Positions 1-4,488 of a stretch of DNA of 6,179 bases are shown piece by piece (within the stretch, counting starts at the first letter, position 1; every line of letters begins with the position of its first letter). Position numbers and translations under genes: made by a program. The notes under the pieces were generated by a model, which was given only the letters and a program-made list of their open reading frames with translations, ran no database searches and was not told the origin of the DNA. Source of the stretch: Paracoccaceae bacterium (GTDB taxonomy: Bacteria > Pseudomonadota > Alphaproteobacteria > Rhodobacterales > Rhodobacteraceae); assembly GCA_023260935.1 (NCBI GenBank), contig JALQTL010000449.1, positions 1-6,179 on the forward strand, read 5' to 3'.

Positions 1-2
1 GC

Positions 3-509
3 GGCAGTTCCCTGACAATCAAGGGCGGAGCGGGCGTCCTGAAACTGGCACGCGGGATGAATCGCCTGTCTCCGCGACTGAGCGAAACGGCCGCCATTTC
101 CTTGCGCGAAGGCATCGACTGGGCGGCCCTGCCCGCCGCCCGAAGCGCTGACGATCTGGCGGGATTGATGCGGCCGCAGGCCCTTGCCCCGCTGACCCAG
201 ACAATAGCAGACCTTGGCCGCACGGCCGATGCGCTTGGCCCCACGGCCACGCTGCATTTGCTGCCGCTGATCGACGATGCCACCGATGCGGCCCGCCTGT
301 CGCGCGTCAGCCGGGCCCTTGGCCCGCGCACGGTTGCCGCCGCAGACCTTTTGGGGCCATCACGCCTGCTGCGGGCGACCGTGCGGATGACCGATCTGGC
401 CGTTGGGCTTTTGCTGGGGCTGACCGGGCTGCTGGCCTCGGCCGGCGCGCTGATGGGAAACGCGCTGCAATCGGTCCTGTGGCGCCATCTGCTACGCGCC
501 GCCCGATGA
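3..509 (+). CDS. C-terminal part of an unrecognised protein with a hydrophobic C-terminal helix (5' end outside window)
   Basis: The frame is open from base 3 to the TGA at 507-509, so the true start lies upstream and at least 168 residues are visible. The visible part begins GSSLTIKGGAGVLKLARGMN. It continues as an Ala/Leu/Arg-rich, probably helical region and ends with one hydrophobic stretch (about nt 396-455, from LAVGLLLGL to ASAGALMG) and a short basic tail, WRHLLRAAR. This suggests a membrane-anchored or amphipathic C-terminus. Codon use is GC-rich at third positions, like the genes downstream, which supports real coding. I see no catalytic motif or known domain and assign no function. 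An internal ATG at 57 exists, but the frame is open before it and has no clear ribosome-binding site, so it is probably not the start. A hairpin and an intrinsic terminator follow, so this gene probably ends its own transcript. Confidence 0.7.
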   Translation, partial: GSSLTIKGGAGVLKLARGMNRLSPRLSETAAISLREGIDWAALPAARSADDLAGLMRPQALAPLTQTIADLGRTADALGPTATLHLLPLIDDATDAARLSRVSRALGPRTVAAADLLGPSRLLRATVRMTDLAVGLLLGLTGLLASAGALMGNALQSVLWRHLLRAAR

Positions 510-522
510 AGGCTGTCACATC

Positions 523-563
523 CCCGATTCAACCGCAGGCCATGCTTGCGGCATCGAATCGGG
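523..563 (+). other. Long imperfect hairpin just after the first gene's stop
   Basis: CCCGATTC (523-530) pairs perfectly with GAATCGGG (556-563). Inside it, CCGCAGGC (533-540) pairs with GCTTGCGG (544-551) with one G.U, leaving a CAT loop. Only a small internal bulge (AA opposite CATC) interrupts the stem. No T-run follows, so it is not a classical intrinsic terminator. It may protect the 3' end or help terminate together with the hairpin 50 bases further on. Confidence 0.45.
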
Positions 564-612
564 CGGAACCCTGTCCCCTCGCGCGGCCATTCCCCGGTCG
601 CCCCGCCCTCTC

Positions 613-653
613 CCCCCGGCATGCGCCCTGTGGTGCGGTGCCGGGGGCTTTTT
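613..653 (+). terminator. Intrinsic (Rho-independent) terminator
   Basis: CCCCCGGCA (613-621) is the exact reverse complement of TGCCGGGGG (639-647). An inner stem, GCGCC (623-627) with GGTGC (632-636), has one G.U and a 4-base loop. A C and five Ts (649-653) follow directly, then CCCTTTG. The GC-rich stem plus T-run is the classical form. It sits between the first gene and the aminotransferase and should separate the two transcripts. Confidence 0.75.
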
Positions 654-709
654 CCCTTTGTCGGCAAAACATGCGTTCATCCCGCCGCAAAGCACCGGGA
701 ACCGCCACC

Positions 710-738
710 TTGCCCTTTCCCGCGCCCGGTGATCTAGT
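710..738 (+). promoter_or_regulatory. Possible sigma-70 promoter of the aminotransferase gene
   Basis: TTGCCC (710-715) and TCTAGT (733-738) are 17 bases apart and about 27 bases ahead of the start codon, downstream of the terminator. Both hexamers are only partial matches to consensus. The call rests mainly on spacing and position, because a new promoter is needed after the terminator. Confidence 0.3.
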
Positions 739-764
739 CGCGGAAAACGAAAGGGACCAAACCG

Positions 765-1628
765 ATGGCATTCGGCAAGAACATCCGCACATGGTTCGAA
801 GGCCGCTGGCACGACGGTGACATTCAGGTGATGCGCGCCGCTGATCACGGCATCTGGCAGGGGTCTTCGGTCTTTGACGGCGCGCGTTTTGCCCATGGCC
901 TGACCCCCGATCTGGACCTTCACTGCGCCCGGGTGAATGCCTCCGCACAGGCGCTGATGATTACCCCCACGATGGATGCGGGCGACATGACGGCCATCAT
1001 CCGCGAAGGCCTGCGCGCCTATGGGACAGACCAGTCCGTCTATGTCCGGCCGATGTACTGGGCCATTGATGGCGGCGATCTGGGCGTGAACCCGGCCGAA
1101 AATTCCACCGGCTTTGCCATTTGTCTTGAAGAGGTGCCCCTGCCCCCGGCGGAATTCCAAACCACCGTCACCCGCACACGGTTCCGCCGCCCGGTTCTGG
1201 AGGATTCTGTCTGCAACGCCAAGGCCGGCTGCCTTTATCCCAACAATGCCCGCATGCTGGTCGAGGCGCGGAACAAGGGGTTCGGCAATGCACTGGTGGC
1301 CGATGCCATGGGCAATCTGGCCGAAAGCGCCACAGCCAACGTCTTTCTGGTGAAGGACGGTGTTGTCTTCACCCCTATTCCGAACGGCACCTTCCTTGCG
1401 GGGATCACGCGGTCGCGCCACATCGCGAACCTGCGCGCCGATGGCGTGGAAGTCGTCGAAACCGTGCTGACATTCGAAGATGCCCATGCCGCGGACGAGG
1501 TGTTCCTGTCGGGGAACTTTGCCAAGGTCACCTCGGTAAGGGCCTTTGACGGCACAGAATACAAGACACGCCAGATGACCGAACGCGCCCGGCGCCTCTA
1601 TTGGGACTGGGCCGCCCAAGCGGCCTGA
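765..1628 (+). CDS. Branched-chain amino acid aminotransferase (fold-type IV PLP enzyme, IlvE-like)
   Basis: A cytoplasmic PLP enzyme of 287 residues, expected to transfer the amino group between glutamate and branched-chain 2-oxo acids (last step of Leu/Ile/Val synthesis or first step of breakdown). Compared with E. coli IlvE as I recall it, the aligned key residues are Arg56 (HCARV, phosphate contact), Tyr93 and Arg95 (YVRP, substrate carboxylate), catalytic Lys153 (NAKAG), Glu187 (LAESATANVF, PLP pyridine nitrogen) and Gly213-Ile-Thr215 (GITR, phosphate cup). The second phosphate Thr is replaced in SGNFAKVTSV (E. coli SGTAAEITPV), and the active-site Tyr of HYG is Gln in WQG. The start ATG has AAAGGGA 8 bases upstream. 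Rhodobacterales usually also carry a more E. coli-like IlvE, so this may be a paralog with shifted substrate preference; the exact substrate is inferred. The universal stress gene follows after 56 bases and may be cotranscribed. Confidence 0.88.
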   Translation: MAFGKNIRTWFEGRWHDGDIQVMRAADHGIWQGSSVFDGARFAHGLTPDLDLHCARVNASAQALMITPTMDAGDMTAIIREGLRAYGTDQSVYVRPMYWAIDGGDLGVNPAENSTGFAICLEEVPLPPAEFQTTVTRTRFRRPVLEDSVCNAKAGCLYPNNARMLVEARNKGFGNALVADAMGNLAESATANVFLVKDGVVFTPIPNGTFLAGITRSRHIANLRADGVEVVETVLTFEDAHAADEVFLSGNFAKVTSVRAFDGTEYKTRQMTERARRLYWDWAAQAA

Positions 1629-1684
1629 GCCTTGCCAACCGGGCCGTGCTGCGCCCATCATGCGCGCTCAGGGGAGATCGTCAG

Positions 1685-2140
1685 ATGCGGAAATTTCTGG
1701 TCGTGCTGGATGACAGCCGCGAATGCCTTAACGCCATGCGCTTCGCCGCCCTGCGTGCGGCCCATACCGGGGGCGGCGTCACCATCCTTTCGGTGATTCC
1801 GCCCGAGGAATTCCAGCACTGGATGGGTGTGGCCGATCTGATGCGCGCCGAAGCCCGGGAACGGATCGAGGCGCATTTCGAGGTCTTTGCCAAATGGATG
1901 CGCGACAAGCAGGGAGTTACCCCCGATCTGGTGATCCGCGAAGGCGATCCGGTGGCCGAGATTCTGGATGTGGTTCAGACAGACCCGGAAATCGGCGTTC
2001 TGGTGCTGGGCGCGGGCACCGACAAATCGGGTCCGGGGCCGCTGGTCACGCAGATGTCGCGCAATTCCGGCAACCTGCCCATTCCGATCACCATCGTGCC
2101 CGGCGATATGTCGAAGGAACGGCTGGAAAGCATTACCTGA
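1685..2140 (+). CDS. Universal stress protein (UspA family)
   Basis: A single-domain, 151-residue Usp fold, the usual size for the family. It opens with strand 1 MRKFLVVLDDS, followed by the helix ECLNAMRFAALRAA and strand GGVTILSVIPP. Later come DLVIREGDPVAEILDVVQ and the strand IGVLVLGAGTD, and the chain closes with LPIPITIVPG. The start is ATG 1685, because GGGGAG (1671-1676) lies 8 bases upstream and the protein begins exactly at the first strand; the same frame is open further upstream but overlaps the aminotransferase gene. The nucleotide-binding loop is degenerate: after GAGTDKSGPGP there is no clean G-x2-G-x9-G(S/T) motif, so ATP binding is uncertain. Members typically help cells survive starvation or respiratory stress as dimers; the specific role here is unknown. 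It lies 78 bases before dgkA with no strong terminator between. Confidence 0.9.
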   Translation: MRKFLVVLDDSRECLNAMRFAALRAAHTGGGVTILSVIPPEEFQHWMGVADLMRAEARERIEAHFEVFAKWMRDKQGVTPDLVIREGDPVAEILDVVQTDPEIGVLVLGAGTDKSGPGPLVTQMSRNSGNLPIPITIVPGDMSKERLESIT

Positions 2141-2218
2141 CGCCTTCGGTCTGGCGTTCCGGTGGCCCGGCCCTTCCCCCCTTTCTTTCGGCACAGTGAA
2201 CGGACACGCAGGGCAGAA

Positions 2219-2590
2219 ATGACCAATCAGATCCCCCCCCGCAAATCCGGCATCGGGCATTTTGTGGCCGCCACGCAATATTCCCTTGCCGGGTTGCGCC
2301 GGGCCTTGCGGGAATCCGCCTTTCGGCAGGAACTGGCAGGGGGCGGTCTGGCTGTGCTGGTTCTGGTGCTGGGGTCCGCGACCCTGTCCCGGAGTCTTGT
2401 GTTCCTGATGATCTTCTGCCTGCTGCTGGCGGTCGAGGCGCTGAACACCGCGATCGAGGAACTGGTGGATCACCTTTCCCCGGAATGGACGGCCTTTGGC
2501 AAGAATGCCAAGGATCTGGGCTCTTTCGCCGTGGCCTGCACCCTTGCCGCCACCTGCCTTGCCTTCCTCTGGGCGCTTTGGGGCGGATGA
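2219..2590 (+). CDS. dgkA: Diacylglycerol kinase (DgkA family, integral membrane)
   Basis: A 123-residue inner-membrane enzyme, the usual size, that phosphorylates diacylglycerol to phosphatidic acid and so recycles lipid by-products of envelope synthesis. The amphipathic N-terminal part has ATQYSLAGLRRALRESAFRQEL, matching E. coli ATGYSWQGLRAAWINEAAFRQE in pattern. Three membrane helices follow at about residues 39-55, 57-83 and 101-121. The active-site block AVEALNTAIEELVDHLSP carries Glu73 (catalytic base position), Asn76 and Glu80 (Mg/ATP), followed by GKNAKDLGS with Lys98 and Asp99. The start is ATG 2219, with AGGGCAG just upstream; a longer in-frame ATG at 2162 would add 19 residues absent from the family. 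A run of eight Cs (2233-2240) lies in codons 5-8. The stop is immediately followed by the iron box of the next operon. Confidence 0.93.
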   Translation: MTNQIPPRKSGIGHFVAATQYSLAGLRRALRESAFRQELAGGGLAVLVLVLGSATLSRSLVFLMIFCLLLAVEALNTAIEELVDHLSPEWTAFGKNAKDLGSFAVACTLAATCLAFLWALWGG

Positions 2591-2607
2591 TTTAGAACCG
2601 TTCCAAA
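2591..2607 (+). promoter_or_regulatory. Irr box / ICE-type iron-responsive operator upstream of nfuA
   Basis: TTTAGAACCGTTCCAAA is TTTAGAA, three bases, then TTCCAAA. It differs at one position from a perfect TTTAGAA-N3-TTCTAAA palindrome, the form known for the Irr (Fur-family, heme/iron-responsive) binding site of alphaproteobacteria. It begins on the base after the dgkA stop and ends one base before the -35 hexamer of the nfuA promoter. Fe-S assembly genes are known members of Irr regulons in this class. Activation or repression cannot be decided from position alone. A further GAACCGT lies at 2644-2650, near the predicted transcription start. Confidence 0.72.
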
Positions 2608-2608
2608 C

Positions 2609-2637
2609 TTGACTTGCCCGGCTGCAAGGCGCATATC
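2609..2637 (+). promoter_or_regulatory. Probable promoter of nfuA-tsaB-rimI
   Basis: TTGACT (2609-2614) matches the -35 consensus at five of six positions. After exactly 17 bases comes CATATC (2632-2637), a partial -10. The predicted start near 2644 gives a leader of about 20 bases ending in the GGAGA ribosome-binding site (2652-2656). The adjoining Irr-like box supports a regulated promoter here. Confidence 0.55.
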
Positions 2638-2662
2638 CGAGTGGAACCGTCGGAGATACCAA

Positions 2663-3226
2663 ATGTTCATCCAGACCGAGTCGACCCCGAACCCCGCAAC
2701 GCTCAAATTCCTGCCCGGGCAAACTGTGCTGGAAATCGGCACGGCTGACTTTCCCAGCATGGAAGCGGCAGAAAAATCGCCGCTGGCCAAACGGATCTTT
2801 GCGGCAGGCGGTGTGACGGGTGTGTTCTTCGGCACCGATTTCGTGACCGTGACCAAGGCCGAGTCGGTGGATTGGCAGCACATCAAGCCCGCCATTCTTG
2901 GCGCCATCATGGAACATTACCAATCCGGCGCCGCCGTCATGGACGGCGAGGCGAAGCCCGCCGGAGGCCATGCCGAACATAGCGGTGAAGATGCCGATAT
3001 CGTACGCCAGATCAAGGAATTGCTGGATACCCGCGTGCGCCCGGCCGTTGCACAGGATGGCGGCGACATCACCTTTCACGGCTTTGATCGCGGTGTGGTT
3101 TATCTGCACATGCAGGGCGCCTGCGCCGGTTGCCCGTCCTCGACCCTGACACTGAAGATGGGGATCGAAAACCTGCTGCGCCATTACATCCCCGAAGTGA
3201 CCGAGGTTCGCCCTGTTGCGGCCTGA
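2663..3226 (+). CDS. nfuA: NifU family Fe-S cluster carrier protein (Nfu type)
   Basis: A 187-residue cytoplasmic iron-sulfur carrier that takes [4Fe-4S] clusters from the assembly machinery and hands them to apo-enzymes. It has two domains. Residues 1-86 are the Nfu N-terminal domain (MFIQTESTPNPATLKFLPG, a near-invariant opening, then GVFFGTDFVTVTK). After a variable linker (about 88-108), residues 110-183 are the NifU C-terminal domain, with VRPAVAQDGGDI and the cluster-binding Cys154-x2-Cys157 in ACAGCPSSTLTLK. The two cysteines would bind a cluster shared across a dimer. The start is ATG 2663, because the family begins at MFIQTE and GGAGA lies 6 bases upstream; an in-frame ATG 54 bases earlier overlaps the promoter. 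It is first in the nfuA-tsaB-rimI operon and probably controlled by the Irr-like box. The E. coli NfuA N-domain is an unrelated A-type domain, so this is the mitochondrial/alphaproteobacterial Nfu layout. Confidence 0.95.
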   Translation: MFIQTESTPNPATLKFLPGQTVLEIGTADFPSMEAAEKSPLAKRIFAAGGVTGVFFGTDFVTVTKAESVDWQHIKPAILGAIMEHYQSGAAVMDGEAKPAGGHAEHSGEDADIVRQIKELLDTRVRPAVAQDGGDITFHGFDRGVVYLHMQGACAGCPSSTLTLKMGIENLLRHYIPEVTEVRPVAA

Positions 3227-3884
3227 AACGGTTCTGGCATTCGACACCTCGGCGGCGCATTGCGCCGCCGCTTTGCTTTTGCCGGGTGGCCAGTGCCTGC
3301 ATCGCCACACCGAAATGGCCAAGGGGCAGGCCGAGGCGCTGATGCCGATGCTGGAAGACCTGCTGCATGCCGCCGGTCTGGGCTGGCGCGATCTGACGGC
3401 GCTTGGCGTTGGCACCGGCCCCGGCAACTTTACCGGTGTGCGCATCAGCGTGGCCGCCGCCCGGGGGCTTTCGCTGGGCCTTGGCATCCCGGCCATCGGC
3501 GTGACCATCTTCGATGCTTTGGCCGAAGGACTGCCCCGGCCGCTGGCCGTGGTGCAGGATGCCCGCCGAGACGAGGTTTACCTGCAAATCCTTGATCTTT
3601 CGCCGGCCCCAGCCACAGGAATGCCCGAGGCTTCCTGTGCCGCAACCCTGATTGCGCGGGACGTGGCCGCGGAACGGCTGCGGGGCCTGCCCCGCATCGG
3701 CACGGCGGCTGCTGATTTCGGCACCCAGAACGTGCTGTCCCCCGCCATGCCTCTGGCAGAAGCCATTGCCCGGGTGGCACGGTCGCGCGTCGGCACCCCG
3801 CAGCCCCGCCCTGCCCCGTTTTATCTGCGCGGTGCCGATGCGGCGCCGCCATCCGAAGCACCGCCGGTCATCCTCGATGCCTGA
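3216..3884 (+). CDS. tsaB: tRNA threonylcarbamoyladenosine biosynthesis protein TsaB
   Basis: A 222-residue protein (E. coli TsaB is about 231) of the ASKHA/YeaZ fold. It partners TsaD and TsaE to make N6-threonylcarbamoyladenosine at position 37 of ANN-decoding tRNAs. The N-terminus has VLAFDTSAAHCAAALL (phosphate-1-like strand pair), then EMAKGQAEALMPMLEDLL. The diagnostic GVGTGPGNFTGVRISVAAARG is at residues 64-84, and QDARRDEVY at 114-122 is also typical. The C-terminus PFYLRGADA matches the family's PxYLR ending. The start is read as TTG at 3216: it gives a family-like N-terminus, has GAGG (3203-3206) 9 bases upstream, and no ATG or GTG lies nearby. The gene overlaps nfuA by 11 bases in another frame and rimI by 8 bases, which implies translational coupling. 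The exact start is the least certain point. Confidence 0.92.
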   Translation: MRPETVLAFDTSAAHCAAALLLPGGQCLHRHTEMAKGQAEALMPMLEDLLHAAGLGWRDLTALGVGTGPGNFTGVRISVAAARGLSLGLGIPAIGVTIFDALAEGLPRPLAVVQDARRDEVYLQILDLSPAPATGMPEASCAATLIARDVAAERLRGLPRIGTAAADFGTQNVLSPAMPLAEAIARVARSRVGTPQPRPAPFYLRGADAAPPSEAPPVILDA

Positions 3885-4305
3885 TCCGGCGGAACTGGCA
3901 GCGCTACATGCGGCCTGCTTCACCTCTCCGCGCCCTTGGACGGCGGCCGAGATTGCGGGACTGCTGGACAGCCCGCATGTCTTTGTGCTGCACGAATCGG
4001 GCGGTTTCCTGATGGGGCGCGTGGTCGCAGGCGAAGCCGAGGTGCTGACAATCGCCGTTGACCCCGATCAGCGCCGCAAGGGGCTGGGCCGCCGCCTGAT
4101 GGCCCGCTTTGCGCAGGAATGCAGCGCCCGGGCCGCAGAACGCGCCTTTCTGGAGGTTGCCGCCGACAATGATGCAGCACTTGCACTGTATGCCGATGCC
4201 GGTTTCCGGCCCGAAAGCCTGCGCAAGTCCTATTACGCCCGTCCCGGCGGGAAAGCGGTGGATGCCGTGATCCTGTCGCTGGCGCTGCCTGACGCGGGGT
4301 CATGA
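3877..4305 (+). CDS. rimI: Ribosomal protein S18-alanine N-acetyltransferase (RimI-like GNAT)
   Basis: A 142-residue GNAT-fold enzyme expected to acetylate the N-terminal alanine of ribosomal protein S18 using acetyl-CoA. The core strand EAEVLTIAVDPDQRRKGLGRRLM (residues 53-75) contains the acetyl-CoA pyrophosphate loop Q65-R-R-K-G69-L-G71. Glu93 in FLEVAADN and Tyr105 in ALALYADAGF sit where E. coli RimI has its catalytic Glu and Tyr. The ending RKSYYARPGGKAVDAVILSL closely follows E. coli RimI (RRNYYPTAQGHEDAIIMAL). The ATG at 3877 lies inside the last codons of tsaB with no separate strong ribosome-binding site, so translation is probably coupled. The tsaB-rimI pairing is common and supports RimI over another GNAT, although some alphaproteobacterial RimI-like enzymes may have other targets. 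No clear terminator follows. Confidence 0.88.
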   Translation: MPDPAELAALHAACFTSPRPWTAAEIAGLLDSPHVFVLHESGGFLMGRVVAGEAEVLTIAVDPDQRRKGLGRRLMARFAQECSARAAERAFLEVAADNDAALALYADAGFRPESLRKSYYARPGGKAVDAVILSLALPDAGS

Positions 4306-4336
4306 TCGCCCTTTGCGCCCAATTCCTGACCGGAAA

Positions 4337-4374
4337 GTCAAATCCGGAAGAGCCGTCGTCAAATGGCACTTGAC
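4337..4374 (+). promoter_or_regulatory. Candidate operator for the bmp transporter operon: 17-bp dyad plus an extra half-site
   Basis: GTCAAATGGCACTTGAC (4358-4374) is an odd-length palindrome in which seven of eight symmetric pairs match about a central G. Its right arm, TTGAC, forms the first five bases of the candidate -35 element. A further direct copy of the left arm, GTCAAAT, lies at 4337-4343, exactly 21 bases (two helical turns) before the copy at 4358. Three same-sequence half-sites on one DNA face suggest a dimeric or cooperative repressor. The regulator is not encoded in the window and its family is unknown to me. Confidence 0.45.
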
Positions 4375-4400
4375 CCTTTGCACCGACCCTGACCTAAATT
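4370..4400 (+). promoter_or_regulatory. Possible promoter of the bmp-ABC transporter operon
   Basis: TTGACC (4370-4375) is a good -35 match. The best -10 candidate is TAAATT (4395-4400), but the 19-base spacing is longer than ideal; CTAAAT at 18 bases is the alternative. The predicted leader is about 80 bases. It contains a short hairpin, CCCGC-AAC-GCGGG (4420-4432), extendable with two G.U pairs, and the direct repeat AAAGCG-AAAGCG (4451-4462 region). No T-run follows the hairpin, so I do not call an attenuator. Promoter confidence is modest. Confidence 0.38.
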
Positions 4401-4488
4401 GGCAATGATCCGGCCCGTTCCCGCAACGCGGGGGCGCATCTGGGCAATCAAAAGCGAAAGCGTCTTAACGACAACCGGGAGAATTTCC

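Noticed and set aside
516..1661. Long minus-strand open frame (381 codons) opposite the aminotransferase
   Set aside because: It is a shadow of a GC-rich gene; the plus strand gives a complete IlvE-like protein with catalytic residues, and the minus product has no recognisable domain.
2139..2158. Hairpin over the stress-protein stop (ACGCC 2140-2144 with GGCGT 2153-2157) as a terminator
   Set aside because: Only five firm base pairs with an 8-base loop, and TTCC rather than a T-run follows.
2595..2612. Alphaproteobacterial LexA box (GAAC-N7-GAAC or GTTC-N7-GTTC)
   Set aside because: GAAC and GTTC occur, but not as a direct repeat at the required 7-base spacing; the Irr-like dyad explains them better.
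2605..2630. IscR type 1-like half-site (AAACTTGACT) over the nfuA -35
   Set aside because: The left half resembles the E. coli site, but the right half (expected AGTC-type) is absent, and TTGACT is adequately explained as a -35 element.
1658..3508. Minus-strand open frame of 616 codons spanning the stress protein, dgkA, nfuA and part of tsaB
   Set aside because: It crosses four well-supported plus-strand genes and their promoter regions; its Gly/His/Arg-rich composition is typical of antisense reading in high-GC DNA.
4330..4347. CCGGA/TCCGG inverted repeat after rimI as a terminator
   Set aside because: A five-pair stem with an 8-base loop and no T-run; it also overlaps the candidate bmp operator region.
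4399..4488. Upstream TTG start for the BMP protein
   Set aside because: It would put 30 residues ahead of a complete signal peptide, while ATG 4489 has a well-spaced GGGAGA.
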